From positions 62,001-126,000 of the forward strand of contig NZ_RJSF01000003.1 in the NCBI RefSeq assembly GCF_003725535.1: a stretch of 64,000 nucleotides of DNA. Reading direction: 5' to 3'. Each line of letters begins with the position of its first letter. Within the stretch, counting starts at the first letter, position 1. A program made the translations under genes and the position numbers. Source of the stretch: Nocardioides pocheonensis. Lineage in GTDB: Bacteria > Actinomycetota > Actinomycetes > Propionibacteriales > Nocardioidaceae. Below, in pieces: positions 8,275-17,229 of this stretch. The notes below the pieces were generated by a model that saw only the letters and a program-made list of their open reading frames with translations, had not been told where the DNA came from and did not search any database.

Positions 8275-9285
8275 ATGAAGCTCGGCGCCTACACCGCCTG
8301 CCTGCACGACAAGACCCTCGAGGAGACGCTGTCGATCCTGCGCGACCTCGGACTGGACAGCGCCGAGATCAATGCCGGCGGGTTCATCGGAACCCCGCAC
8401 ATCCCGGTCGAGGAGCTGCTCGAGAGTGCCGAGGCGCGCGAGGAGTACCTCGCGATCTTCCCCAAGTACGGGATCGAGCTGACGGCGCTGAACTGCAACG
8501 GCAACCCGCTGCACCCGGACCCTGAGGTCACCCACGGCGATGACCTGAAGCGGACCATCAAGCTCGCCGGTCTGCTCGGCATCAAGACGGTCATCACGAT
8601 GTCCGGCCTGCCCGCCGCCGAGCGCGGTGGCACGCGCCCTTCGTGGACGGTGATCCCGTGGGACAGCGTCTACAAGGAGACCCTGGACTACCAGTGGGAC
8701 GAGGTCGCGGTGCCGTTCTGGAAGGAGATCCAGCAGCTCGCGGCGGAGCACGACGTGAACGTCGCGATCGAGATGCACCCGCACAACCTGGTCTTCAACC
8801 CGGCGACCCTGAAGCGACTGATCGAGCGCACCACGCCCGAGGGCGGTGTCAACCACGTCGGCGCCGAAATGGACCCGAGCCACCTCTTCTGGCAGCACAT
8901 CGACCCGATCAAGGCGGTCGAGGACCTCGGTGACCTGGTGTTCTTCGCCGCGGCGAAGGACACCCTGATCCACGAGACCGCAGCCGTGAACGGCGTGCTC
9001 GACGACCGCTTCGAGTGGATCCCGGCCGACGAGCACCCGCTCGGCCTCGGCGGTCACTACACGGTCACCCGTTGGCCGGCCGTTCCTGGCTGGTCCTTCG
9101 TGGCCGTCGGCCGCGGTCACGACGTCGACTTCTGGGCGCGTTTCCTGACGGCGCTGCAAGAGCACACTCCGGTCCGCGCGGTGAACATCGAGCACGAAGA
9201 CGCAACCTTCGGCCAGATCGAGGGCCTGGAGTACGCCGCCAACAACCTGATCAAGGGCGCCGAACAGGCCGGCCTCGCCGGCTGA
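8275..9285 (+). CDS. Sugar phosphate isomerase/epimerase-family TIM barrel (AP_endonuc_2)
   Basis: This 336-residue TIM-barrel protein has the family's metal-binding features: Glu residues in DSAEINAGG and VAIEMHPHN, plus [11 protein letters not shown] and [10 protein letters not shown] near the C-terminus. The same superfamily contains inosose dehydratase (IolE), inosose isomerase (IolI) and sugar epimerases. No separate IolE is evident in the cluster, so this gene is the best candidate for the dehydratase or an alternative epimerase step; that is inference from context. SD-like AAAGGA lies about 9 bases before the ATG. Confidence 0.75.
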   Translation: MKLGAYTACLHDKTLEETLSILRDLGLDSAEINAGGFIGTPHIPVEELLESAEAREEYLAIFPKYGIELTALNCNGNPLHPDPEVTHGDDLKRTIKLAGLLGIKTVITMSGLPAAERGGTRPSWTVIPWDSVYKETLDYQWDEVAVPFWKEIQQLAAEHDVNVAIEMHPHNLVFNPATLKRLIERTTPEGGVNHVGAEMDPSHLFWQHIDPIKAVEDLGDLVFFAAAKDTLIHETAAVNGVLDDRFEWIPADEHPLGLGGHYTVTRWPAVPGWSFVAVGRGHDVDFWARFLTALQEHTPVRAVNIEHEDATFGQIEGLEYAANNLIKGAEQAGLAG

Positions 9286-9307
9286 GACAGCTCGCAGATC
9301 CTGACCT

Positions 9308-9347
9308 CGGTTCCGGCGCGGGTCTCGACCAGACCGCGCCGGGACCG
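9308..9347 (+). terminator. GC-rich intra-operon hairpin
   Basis: Bases 9308-9324 pair with 9332-9347 (about 16 bp with one G-U pair and one bulged G; core CCGGCGCGG), loop TCGACCA. It lies between the isomerase-like gene and mmsA/iolA in the longest gap of the operon (116 bases). No T-tract follows, so RNA processing or partial termination is more likely than full termination. Confidence 0.5.
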
Positions 9348-9401
9348 ACACCACCTGTTCCCAGACCGTTCCACGCGACACGTTCCGAAGAGAGGCCCCC
9401 C

Positions 9402-10898
9402 GTGAAGACCATCGAGCATTGGATCGCCGGCAAGTCCAGCCCCGGCAGCTCGGGCCGGACCGCTCCGGTCTTCAATCCCGCGACCGGCGGACAGCAGGCG
9501 GAGGTGGTGCTGGCCGATGCGGTCGACGTCTCGGCGGCGGTGGCCGCCGCGGCCGAAGCCTTCGAGACCTGGTCGCAGACGTCGGTCAGCCGGCGCACGA
9601 GTGTGCTGTTCGCGTTCCGTGAGCTGGTCAACGCCCATGCGAGTGAACTGGCCGAGCTGATCACCGACGAGCACGGAAAGGTGCTCTCCGATGCACTGGG
9701 CGAGGTCCAGCGTGGCCTCGAGGTGGTGGAGTTCGCGTGCGGCATCCCCTCGCTCTTGAAGGGCGACTACTCCGACCAGGTCTCGACCGGGGTGGATACC
9801 TACTCGTTCCGCGAGCCGTTGGGGGTCGTGGCGGGCATCACGCCGTTCAACTTCCCGGCGATGGTGCCGATGTGGATGTTCCCGGTCGCGATCGCGTGCG
9901 GCAACACGTTCATCCTCAAGCCCTCCGAGCGGGACCCGTCGGCGTCGGTGCTGATCGCCGAGCTCTGGCAGCGCGCGGGCCTGCCCGACGGGGTCTTCAA
10001 CGTGGTCCACGGCGACAAGGTCGCGGTCGACGCGATCCTCGACTCGCCCGAGGTGGCGGCCGTCTCGTTCGTCGGTTCCACGCCGATCGCGAAGTACATC
10101 CACGAGCGGGCCTCCGCGACGGGGAAGCGGGTCCAGGCCCTCGGTGGGGCGAAGAACCACGCCATCGTGCTGCCGGATGCCGACATCGACTTCGCCGCCG
10201 ACCACCTCGCCGCCGCGGCGTTCGGGTCCGCGGGTGAGCGGTGCATGGCGATCTCGGCTGCGGTCGCGGTCGGCAGCGCCGCGGACGCGGTCGTCGCCGC
10301 GGTCAACGACCGGGCCCGGGCGGTCAAGGTCGGGTCCGGGCGCGAACCCGGGGTCGAGATGGGCCCGGTGGTCACCCGCGCGGCACAGGAGCGGATCCAG
10401 GGTCTGATCGGCACCGGCGCCGCCCAGGGCGCGGACATCACCGTCGACGGCCGCGGCTACACCGTGCCCGGTCACGAGGACGGGTTCTTCGTAGGCCCCA
10501 CGGTCATCGACAACGTCACCACCGACATGGACGTGTACCGCGAGGAGATCTTCGGGCCGGTGCTCTCCGTGGTCCGCTGCGACGACGTGGACGAGGCGAT
10601 CGCGATGATCAACGCCAACCCCTACGGCAACGGCACCGCGATCTTCACCTCGAGCGGCGAGGCGGCGCGACGGTTCCAGCGGGGTGTGCACGTCGGGATG
10701 ATCGGCATCAACGTGCCGGTCCCGGTGCCGATGGCCTACTACTCCTTCGGCGGCTGGAAGGACTCCCTGTTCGGCGACAAGCACATCCACGGACCTGAAG
10801 GCGTCTCCTTCTACACCCGCGCCAAGGTCATCACCGCACGCTGGCCGCGCCGCGAGCTCGCCAGCGACGCCAGCTTCCACTTCCCCACCTCGAAGTGA
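9402..10898 (+). CDS. iolA: CoA-acylating methylmalonate-semialdehyde / malonate-semialdehyde dehydrogenase
   Basis: This 498-residue aldehyde dehydrogenase of the MmsA/IolA type carries the NAD-binding stretch [17 protein letters not shown], which is specific to CoA-dependent semialdehyde dehydrogenases. [15 protein letters not shown] replaces the usual catalytic Glu motif, as expected for this acylating class, and the nucleophilic Cys is in [11 protein letters not shown]. In inositol breakdown it turns malonate semialdehyde into acetyl-CoA and CO2. The GTG start has AGAGG upstream. It lies directly upstream of iolH with a 13-base gap. Confidence 0.92.
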   Translation: MKTIEHWIAGKSSPGSSGRTAPVFNPATGGQQAEVVLADAVDVSAAVAAAAEAFETWSQTSVSRRTSVLFAFRELVNAHASELAELITDEHGKVLSDALGEVQRGLEVVEFACGIPSLLKGDYSDQVSTGVDTYSFREPLGVVAGITPFNFPAMVPMWMFPVAIACGNTFILKPSERDPSASVLIAELWQRAGLPDGVFNVVHGDKVAVDAILDSPEVAAVSFVGSTPIAKYIHERASATGKRVQALGGAKNHAIVLPDADIDFAADHLAAAAFGSAGERCMAISAAVAVGSAADAVVAAVNDRARAVKVGSGREPGVEMGPVVTRAAQERIQGLIGTGAAQGADITVDGRGYTVPGHEDGFFVGPTVIDNVTTDMDVYREEIFGPVLSVVRCDDVDEAIAMINANPYGNGTAIFTSSGEAARRFQRGVHVGMIGINVPVPVPMAYYSFGGWKDSLFGDKHIHGPEGVSFYTRAKVITARWPRRELASDASFHFPTSK

Positions 10899-10911
10899 CA
10901 GGGGACCACTG

Positions 10912-11778
10912 ATGAAGATCGCGCTCGACCCGTACATGTTCCGCACGACCCCGTTGCTGGAGCTGCCGGCGCTGGTGGCGGACCTGGGCTATGAGTTCAT
11001 CGAGCTGTCGCCGCGGGAGGACTTCACGCCCTTCTTCCTGCACCCGCGTGCGGACGACGCCACCGTGAAGGCGTTCAAGAAGGCGCTCGACGCGGCGGGG
11101 GTGGCGATCGCCTCGCACCTGCCGCTGTACCGGTGGTCGGGGCCCGACGAGGACGAGCGGCAGGCCGCGGTGCGGTACTGGAAGCGGGCCATCCAGATCA
11201 CCGTCGACCTGGACTGCCGGGTGATGAACTCGGAGTTCAACGGCCGTCCCGAGCAGGCGTCCCGGAGTGAGGCGCAGTTCTGGCGGTCGATGGAGGAGCT
11301 GTTGCCGGTCTTCGAGCGCGAGGGCGTGGAGCTGCGGCTGGAGCCGCATCCGGACGACTTCGTCGAGGACGGCCTGGTCGCGGTGGACATGATCCGCGGG
11401 ATCAACAGCCCGCTGGTCTCCTTCCTCTACTGCGCGCCGCACACGTTCCACATGGGCGGCAACATGGTCGAGATCATGGAGTACGCCGGGCCGCTGATGA
11501 CCCAGCTGCACCTCGCCGACTCCTTCGACCACACCGCCTCGTCCGGTCTGCGCTACATCACCAACCCGCCGGGCAACCCGATCCGGGTGCACCAGCACCT
11601 CGACATCGGCCAGGGCGAGGTGAAGTGGGACCTGTTCTTCGAGACCCTCGGCCGGCTCGGGTTCGGTGACAGCGACCGCAACATCATGACCTCGTGCGTC
11701 TTCGCCTGGGAGGACCGGGCTCGGGACTCGAGCCTGTTCATGCGCGAGACCATCGACAAGTACGTGAGCTCGTGGTGA
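10912..11778 (+). CDS. iolH: IolH-like sugar phosphate isomerase/epimerase
   Basis: This 288-residue TIM-barrel protein opens MKIALDPYMFRTTPLLELP and carries RWSGPDEDERQAAVRYWKRA, LEPHPDDFVEDG and GLRYITNPPGNPIRVHQHLD, which I recognise as the pattern of actinobacterial and Bacillus IolH proteins. IolH is a metal-dependent barrel protein of the inositol operon whose exact reaction is not firmly settled. The C-terminal stop is shared with the GTGA start of iolC, so translation is coupled. ATG start with an AGGGGAC-type SD. Confidence 0.85.
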   Translation: MKIALDPYMFRTTPLLELPALVADLGYEFIELSPREDFTPFFLHPRADDATVKAFKKALDAAGVAIASHLPLYRWSGPDEDERQAAVRYWKRAIQITVDLDCRVMNSEFNGRPEQASRSEAQFWRSMEELLPVFEREGVELRLEPHPDDFVEDGLVAVDMIRGINSPLVSFLYCAPHTFHMGGNMVEIMEYAGPLMTQLHLADSFDHTASSGLRYITNPPGNPIRVHQHLDIGQGEVKWDLFFETLGRLGFGDSDRNIMTSCVFAWEDRARDSSLFMRETIDKYVSSW

Positions 11779-12752
11779 GCGCCTCCCTCGAGCTGCTCAC
11801 CGTGGGCCGGGTCGGAGTGGACCTCTACCCGCTGCAGGACGGCCCGCTCAAGGACGTGAGCACGTTCGGCAAGTTCCTCGGAGGCACCGCGACCAATGTC
11901 GCGGTCGGCGCGGCCCGGCTGGGCCGGCGTACCGGGGTGCTGACGAAGGTCGGCGCGGACGGCTTCGGAGACTACGTCCGCGAGGCCCTCGCCGGCTTCG
12001 GGGTCGACTCCGCGTTCGTGGGGACCGCCCGCGGGTTGAACACCCCGGTGGTCTTCTGCGAGCTGAACCCGCCCGAGGACCCGCCACTGCTGTTCTACCG
12101 CAGCCCGATCGCACCTGACCTGACCTTGGAGAAGGACGACGTGCCCTGGGACCTGGTGGCGGACGTCCCCGTGCTGTGGATGACCGGCACCGGGGTGAGC
12201 GTGGAGCCGTCGCGCACCACCCACCTCGAGATGCTGGAGCACCGCGGCCGGCCCGACCCCGGTGCTGGCCGCTGGACCTGCGTGGACCTGGACTGGCGGC
12301 CGATGTTCTGGCCCTCTCCTGAGGATGCCCGCGCCGAGTACGACCAGCTGCTCGACCACGCGACCGTCGTGGTCGGCAACCGGGCGGAGGTCGAGGTCGC
12401 CGTCGGCACCGCCGACCCGCACGAGGCCGCCGACCGGCTGATCGACCGCGGCGTCGAGCTCGCCCTGGTCAAGATGGGCGCAGCCGGTGTCCTGGTCGCC
12501 ACCCCTGACTCGGCGACCGTCGTCCCGCCGCACCCGGTGACGGTGGTCTGCGGGCTCGGCGCCGGCGACGCCTTCGGCGGGGCCCTCGTGCACGGCCTGC
12601 TGTCCGGGTGGGACCCGGTCCGGATCGCCGAGCACGCGAACGCGGCCGGCGCGATCGTCGCCTCCCGGCTCGCCTGTGCCGATGCCATGCCCACCTCCGA
12701 CGAGCTCGAATCCCTCGTCGCCACCGCCCCAGCCATCCCAGGAGCACTCTGA
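11775..12752 (+). CDS. iolC: 5-dehydro-2-deoxygluconokinase (PfkB family)
   Basis: This 325-residue PfkB sugar kinase has N-terminal VGRVGVDLYPLQ and KFLGGTATNVAVGAARLG (substrate side) and C-terminal GLGAGDAFGGALVHGLL, with the catalytic Asp in GAGD. IolC phosphorylates 2-deoxy-5-keto-gluconate, the product of IolB. The GTG start overlaps the iolH stop, and its own stop overlaps the next ATG by one base (TGATG). The assignment to IolC among PfkB kinases rests on the PLxxV-type N-terminus and the cluster. Confidence 0.9.
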   Translation: MSASLELLTVGRVGVDLYPLQDGPLKDVSTFGKFLGGTATNVAVGAARLGRRTGVLTKVGADGFGDYVREALAGFGVDSAFVGTARGLNTPVVFCELNPPEDPPLLFYRSPIAPDLTLEKDDVPWDLVADVPVLWMTGTGVSVEPSRTTHLEMLEHRGRPDPGAGRWTCVDLDWRPMFWPSPEDARAEYDQLLDHATVVVGNRAEVEVAVGTADPHEAADRLIDRGVELALVKMGAAGVLVATPDSATVVPPHPVTVVCGLGAGDAFGGALVHGLLSGWDPVRIAEHANAAGAIVASRLACADAMPTSDELESLVATAPAIPGAL

Positions 12753-13699
12753 TGACCACCGACATCGCCGTGGAACGCGGCGGTCCGGACCTGACCGACG
12801 AGCAGTGGCTGCGGCTGCTGGAGGTGCGGGCGACCGACCCGGCCGCCGTCGGTCGCGCCTACGCCGCCCGGCGACGCCCGGACCGGATCCTGTCCGAGCG
12901 GGGCACGCTGTTCCTGGTCGCTGCGGACCATCCGGCCCGGGGTGCGCTGGCCTCGGGCGGCGACCCGATGGCGATGGCCGACCGGCGCTCGTTGCTCGCG
13001 CGGCTGCTGGTCGCGCTGGAGAACCCGGACGTCGACGGTGTGCTCGGCACCCCCGACGTCGTCGAGGAGCTGCTGCTGCTCGGCGCCCTGGAGGGCAAGG
13101 TCGTCATCGGCTCGATGAACCGCGGCGGACTGGACGGCGCGAGCTGGACGATGGACGACCGGTTCACCGGCTACGACGCGGAGAGCATCGCCGCGAGCAA
13201 GCTCGAGGGCGGCAAGATGCTGCTGCGCATCGACGACCGGGACCCCTCGACCGCGGGCACCATCGAGGGTTGCGCGGCCGCCGTCAGCCAGCTCGCCGCA
13301 CGCGGTCTGGTGGCGATGGTCGAGCCACTGCCCTACCACCGCAGCGAGGACGGCACGCTCACCCTCCTCAAGGACGCCAAGTCCCTGGCTCGTGCCGTCA
13401 CCGTCGCCAGCGGGCTGGGCACCACCAGCGCCCACACCTGGTTGAAGATGCCGTCGTGCGAGGACCCGCAGACCGTGTTCGCCGCCACCACGCTGCCCTG
13501 CGTGGTCCTCGGCGGCGTCCCCGGCCCCGACCCCGCCGAGGACCTGGCGTCCTGGGGACAGGCACTGACCCAGCCCACGGTGCGTGGGCTCGTGGTGGGC
13601 AGATCGCTGCTCTACCCACCCGATGGGGACGTCGGTGCAGCGGTTGCCGCCGCGGCCAGCGTGCTCCGTACCGCTGCTGGCTCCAACCCGCGCCGATGA
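12752..13699 (+). CDS. Cgl0158-type (beta/alpha)8-barrel aldolase, likely IolJ equivalent
   Basis: This 315-residue barrel resembles the DeoC/LacD-like aldolases found in actinobacterial iol clusters (Cgl0158 family). Visible marks are LFLVAADHPARGALASGGDP near the N-terminus, GSMNRGGLDGASWTMDDRFTG, LLRIDDRDPSTAGT and LVAMVEPLPYHR, with HTWLKMPSCEDP, whose Lys is a candidate Schiff-base residue. By position between iolC and iolB it probably cleaves 2-deoxy-5-keto-gluconate-6-phosphate to malonate semialdehyde and DHAP, the step done by IolJ in Bacillus. That role is inferred. Confidence 0.75.
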   Translation: MTTDIAVERGGPDLTDEQWLRLLEVRATDPAAVGRAYAARRRPDRILSERGTLFLVAADHPARGALASGGDPMAMADRRSLLARLLVALENPDVDGVLGTPDVVEELLLLGALEGKVVIGSMNRGGLDGASWTMDDRFTGYDAESIAASKLEGGKMLLRIDDRDPSTAGTIEGCAAAVSQLAARGLVAMVEPLPYHRSEDGTLTLLKDAKSLARAVTVASGLGTTSAHTWLKMPSCEDPQTVFAATTLPCVVLGGVPGPDPAEDLASWGQALTQPTVRGLVVGRSLLYPPDGDVGAAVAAAASVLRTAAGSNPRR

Positions 13700-14667
13700 C
13701 GGTGCACCGACCCTGGGCCGGGGGTGAGGTCGCGGACGTGTCCAGAGGCACGGTCATCGATCTCACCCCTGGCGACGCCGGCTGGGACTGGACCGGGCTG
13801 AAGGTCCTCTGGCTTCCCGCAGGCGAGCCTCGGGTGGTGCGGACCGGCGAGTCGGAGGCGTTCGTGCTGCCGTTGTCCGGGTCGCTGACCGTCGAGGTCA
13901 CGGGCGAGTTCGGCGGACCGCTCGCGACCTTCGAGCTGGCGGGTCGCGAGTCGGTGTTCACCGCGGTCACCGACTTCGCGTACGTCGGCCGGGGCAGCGT
14001 CGTGACGCTGCGCAGCGTGACCGGCGCCGAAGTCGCGATGCCGTCGGCGCGGTGCACGCGAGCGCTCCCGCCCCGGTACGGCGCGGCCGAGGACGTCCCG
14101 GTCGAGGTCCGCGGCGCCGGGAACGCGACCCGCCAGGTCACCAACTTCGGCGTACCCGGGGTCTGGGACCACGCCGAGAAGCTGATCTGCTGCGAGCTGA
14201 TCACCCCGCCGGGCAACTGGTCGTCCTACCCGCCGCACAAGCACGACGCCTCCGAGCCGTGCCCGGTGGTCAACGAGGAGATCTACTACTACCGGATCGC
14301 CGGAGACGACCAGGTGACTCCCTCGCGCACGGGCTTCGGCTACCACCGCACCTACACCGGCGCCGAGCACGAAGCCGCCGGACTCGAGGCGATCGACGAG
14401 CTGATCGAGGTCCGCGACCACGACGTCGTGCTGGTCCCGCACGGATACCACGGGCCGTGCATCGCTGCGCCCGGCTACCCGATGTACTACCTCAACGTGA
14501 TGGCGGGTCCGTCCGAGGGCCGGGCGCTGGCGTTCTGCGACGACTCCGCTCACGCGTGGGTACGCGAGACCTGGGCGACCATGGAGACCGACCCGCGCTG
14601 CCCGGTCACGGGTGCATCCGGCCGGCGAGACGACCTGATCTCCAGCTCGCGAGAGAGGCACAGCTGA
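13696..14667 (+). CDS. iolB: 5-deoxy-glucuronate isomerase
   Basis: This 323-residue double cupin has metal-binding histidines in YPPHKHDASEP and a downstream EEIYYYRI, followed by VLVPHGYHGPCIAAPGYPMYYLNVMAG, the characteristic IolB stretch. IolB converts 5-deoxy-glucuronate to 2-deoxy-5-keto-gluconate, feeding IolC. The ATG start overlaps the upstream stop (ATGA) and the gene ends overlapping iolD by one base. Length is somewhat above the usual 270-300 residues; the extra residues are at the C-terminus (PVTGASGRRDDLI). Confidence 0.92.
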   Translation: MTVHRPWAGGEVADVSRGTVIDLTPGDAGWDWTGLKVLWLPAGEPRVVRTGESEAFVLPLSGSLTVEVTGEFGGPLATFELAGRESVFTAVTDFAYVGRGSVVTLRSVTGAEVAMPSARCTRALPPRYGAAEDVPVEVRGAGNATRQVTNFGVPGVWDHAEKLICCELITPPGNWSSYPPHKHDASEPCPVVNEEIYYYRIAGDDQVTPSRTGFGYHRTYTGAEHEAAGLEAIDELIEVRDHDVVLVPHGYHGPCIAAPGYPMYYLNVMAGPSEGRALAFCDDSAHAWVRETWATMETDPRCPVTGASGRRDDLISSSRERHS

Positions 14668-16574
14668 TGAACGCAGCGACGATCCGACTGACGACGGCGC
14701 AGGCGCTGGTGCGGTGGATGATCGCCCAGCGTTCGGAGCTTCTCGACGGCACCGAAGTCCCCTTGTTCCCCGGTGTGTTCGCGATCTTCGGGCACGGCAA
14801 CGTCCTCGGCCTGGGCACCGCGTTGCACGACGTACGGGACCAGCTGCCGACCTGGCGGGGACAGAACGAGCAGGGGATGGCCCTCGCCGCGGTCGCCTAC
14901 GCCCGCGCCGTGGATCGGCGTCAGGTGATGGCCGCGACCACCTCGGTCGGGCCCGGGGCACTGAACATGGTCACCGCCGCCGGGCTGGCCCACGCCAACC
15001 GGCTGCCCGTGCTGCTGCTGCCCGGCGACACGTTCACCGGCCGGGCCCCGGACCCGGTGCTGCAGCAGGTCGAGCACTTCGGTGACCCGACGGTGTCGGT
15101 GAACGATGCGTTCCGGCCGGTCTCGCGCTACTTCGACCGGATCACCCGGCCCGAGCAGCTGGTCGCGACGCTGCCGCAGGTGGCTCGGGTACTCACGGAC
15201 CCGGCCGACTGCGGGCCGGTGACCCTGGCGCTGCCCCAGGACGTGCAGGCCGAGGAGCACGACTTCCCGGCCGCGATGTTCGAGCCCCGACTGCACCGGG
15301 TGCCCCGGACCCGGCCCGACGTCGAGGACCTGGCCGCCGCGGCCGAGATCGTGCGAGCGGCCGAGCGGCCGCTGCTGGTGCTCGGCGGCGGCGTCCGCTA
15401 CTCCGGCGCCGGAGCAGAGGCGCTCGCGTTCGCCGAGAAGCACCAGGTGCCGGTCGTCGAGACGGTCGCCGGCCGCACGCTGGTGCCGCACGACCACCCC
15501 CTGTACGGCGGAGCGCTCGGCATCATCGGCTCCACGAGCGCCAACGCCCTCGCTGCGCAGGCTGATGTCGTGCTCGCGGTGGGCGCCCGACTGCAGGACT
15601 TCACCACCTCCTCGTGGACCGGGTTCGCCGCCGGCGTGCGCCTCGTGTCGGTCAACGCGGCCCGGTTCGACGCGGTCAAGCACAACGCGCACACCGTGGT
15701 CGGCGACGCTCGCGAGACCCTCGCCGAGCTCACCGCGGCACTGGGGGAGTGGGCCGGCCCGTCGGAATGGGCGGCCCGCGCCGCACTCGAGAAGACGGCC
15801 TGGGACGCCCACGTCGACAGCCTTCGGGCTGGTGGCCACACCCCTGACGGCACCCTGACGTACGCCCAGGTCACCGGGATCGTCAACCACGCCAGCACGC
15901 CGGACGACTACGTTCTCGCGGCGTCCGGCGGCATGCCCGGCGAGCTGCACGGCGGCTGGCGCACCGGTGAGGTCAAGCACGGCGCGGGAGGCACCTCCGG
16001 CGCGACCATGGACCTCGAGTACGGCTTCTCCTGCATGGGCTACGAGGTGGTCGCGCCCTGGGGTGCAGCCATGGCCCGGCAGCTCACCCATCCCGGCGGC
16101 CTGGTCACCTCCATCTTCGGCGACGGCTCCTACCTGATGCTGAACTCCGAGATCTACTCCGCCGCGTTCTCCGGTCACCCCTACGTCGCGGTCGTCTGCG
16201 ACAACGCCGGCTACGCCGTCATCCACCGGCTCCAGACCAACCAGGGCGCCGACGGGTTCAACAACCTGCTGGCCGACTCCCGTGGACCGGGCGCCGACGG
16301 CAGCATCACCGTCGACTTCGCCGCCCACGCCGCCGCCCTCGGCGCCCACGTCGAGGACGTCCGACACAGCAACGACCCCGGGGACCTCGAGGCCGCCTAC
16401 GCCCGCGCCCGAGACGCCGCCCGGACGCAACGCCGCCCCGCCGTGGTCGTCTGCCGCGTCCACCACGCCGCCTGGACCGAGGCCGGAGCGTGGTGGGAGA
16501 CCGGCGTGCCGGCCTCGCTCACCGGCCGAGCGTCGTACGACGAAGGCAAGGAACGCCAGATCCGCTGGCTCTGA
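14667..16574 (+). CDS. iolD: 3D-(3,5/4)-trihydroxycyclohexane-1,2-dione acylhydrolase (TPP-dependent)
   Basis: This 635-residue thiamine diphosphate enzyme has an N-terminal domain with the catalytic Glu in WRGQNEQGMALAAVAYARA, a central domain with LLVLGGGVRYSGAG, and a C-terminal TPP/Mg motif GDGSYLMLNSEIYSAAFSG. IolD opens the ring of the trione, giving 5-deoxy-glucuronate. It is the last gene of the iol operon. After its stop there are about 155 bases before the right copy of the tRNA 3' repeat. Full length for the family. Confidence 0.93.
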   Translation: MNAATIRLTTAQALVRWMIAQRSELLDGTEVPLFPGVFAIFGHGNVLGLGTALHDVRDQLPTWRGQNEQGMALAAVAYARAVDRRQVMAATTSVGPGALNMVTAAGLAHANRLPVLLLPGDTFTGRAPDPVLQQVEHFGDPTVSVNDAFRPVSRYFDRITRPEQLVATLPQVARVLTDPADCGPVTLALPQDVQAEEHDFPAAMFEPRLHRVPRTRPDVEDLAAAAEIVRAAERPLLVLGGGVRYSGAGAEALAFAEKHQVPVVETVAGRTLVPHDHPLYGGALGIIGSTSANALAAQADVVLAVGARLQDFTTSSWTGFAAGVRLVSVNAARFDAVKHNAHTVVGDARETLAELTAALGEWAGPSEWAARAALEKTAWDAHVDSLRAGGHTPDGTLTYAQVTGIVNHASTPDDYVLAASGGMPGELHGGWRTGEVKHGAGGTSGATMDLEYGFSCMGYEVVAPWGAAMARQLTHPGGLVTSIFGDGSYLMLNSEIYSAAFSGHPYVAVVCDNAGYAVIHRLQTNQGADGFNNLLADSRGPGADGSITVDFAAHAAALGAHVEDVRHSNDPGDLEAAYARARDAARTQRRPAVVVCRVHHAAWTEAGAWWETGVPASLTGRASYDEGKERQIRWL

Positions 16575-16730
16575 GAAGGGTCCGGGGTCAGGCAGAGGGC
16601 CAGGGATGCGTGCCCCTCACGTGCCCCCGCTCATGCAGAACCGCCCCTACCTGGCCCTCAGCAACCAACCCGCTTCACGCTCAGAACAGGGTCCCCTGGC
16701 CGTCGTCCACTGGCCCGGATCGATCCTGTC

Positions 16731-16789
16731 ATGAGGATGGCGCAGGTTCGACTCCTGCCACCGGCTCTGATGTGAAGTCCGAGGTCAGA
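16731..16789 (+). repeat. Right copy of tRNA-Thr 3'-half direct repeat (att-like, displaced)
   Basis: This segment repeats the 3' half of tRNA-Thr: variable loop, a fully Watson-Crick T arm (GCAGG-TTCGACT-CCTGC), acceptor strand CACCGGC, and about 20 bases beyond. No 5' half is present, so it is not a functional tRNA. The T stem is better paired than in the intact gene, which suggests this is the original chromosomal end displaced by integration of an element carrying a variant copy. Confidence 0.65.
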
Positions 16790-16800
16790 GCCCTGCCACC

Positions 16801-16825
16801 GGTGGTTGAGCTTGCCGACACCACG
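16801..16825. repeat. Dispersed GGTGGTTGAG inverted-repeat element, copy 1
   Basis: GGTGGTTGAG followed by CTTGCCGACACCACG is a degenerate form of the short element that runs from GGTGGTTGAG to CGAAACCACC and is common between genes in Nocardioidaceae-type genomes (recalled, not searched). The ends are imperfect inverted repeats. Confidence 0.6.
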
Positions 16826-16866
16826 TCCCTTGACCCGCTCGTGCCCCCGTCGTACCCACTCTCGCC

Positions 16867-16905
16867 GGTGGTTGAGGTGCGAGCGAAGAGAGCCTCGAAA
16901 CTACC
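16867..16905. repeat. Dispersed GGTGGTTGAG inverted-repeat element, copy 2
   Basis: This longer version starts GGTGGTTGAGGTGCGAGCG and ends GAGCCTCGAAACTACC. The outer ends (GGTGGTT / AACTACC) and the inner GAGGTGCGAGC region are arranged as interrupted inverted repeats that could fold as a hairpin in RNA. It lies 41 bases after copy 1. Confidence 0.65.
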
Positions 16906-17229
16906 CCGTGCCCCATCACGGGCGAGCTGACCAGGACGTCGCTCAAGAGGTGAGGACCCCTTGCAGTTCGGTGGCTCCGCAGTCTTCGATGCGGTCTGAT
17001 GCGTTGCACACCGTCGCAGTGAGGCCGGTGCACACCGCCCAGTAGGACGCGTACCCCGGACCTGCTCTCGTCGGGTTGCCCAGGAGACCACGAGCAGAAT
17101 CCGCATCAGGGACCCCAGACGCAAAGGAACACCAGCTTCAGACGCGGCCGGTCCAGGTCTCACCTCTCGCCGAACTGACCGTCAACGGAAGCAGGTCCTC
17201 ACTTCTATTGCGGGCGCTACGCTTCACGG

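Larger units (their letters stand above)
16575..17229. other. Non-coding boundary segment (655 bases)
   Basis: No convincing gene is seen. The segment holds the displaced tRNA-Thr 3' fragment (16731-16789) and two copies of a dispersed GGTGGTTGAG element (16801-16825, 16867-16905). It separates the iol island from the retron-like island and looks like a junction where insertions have accumulated. Confidence 0.7.

Noticed and set aside
16731-16767. A second tRNA gene near 16.75 kb.
   Set aside because: Only the 3' half is present; no 5' acceptor strand, D arm or anticodon stem can be drawn from the upstream bases.
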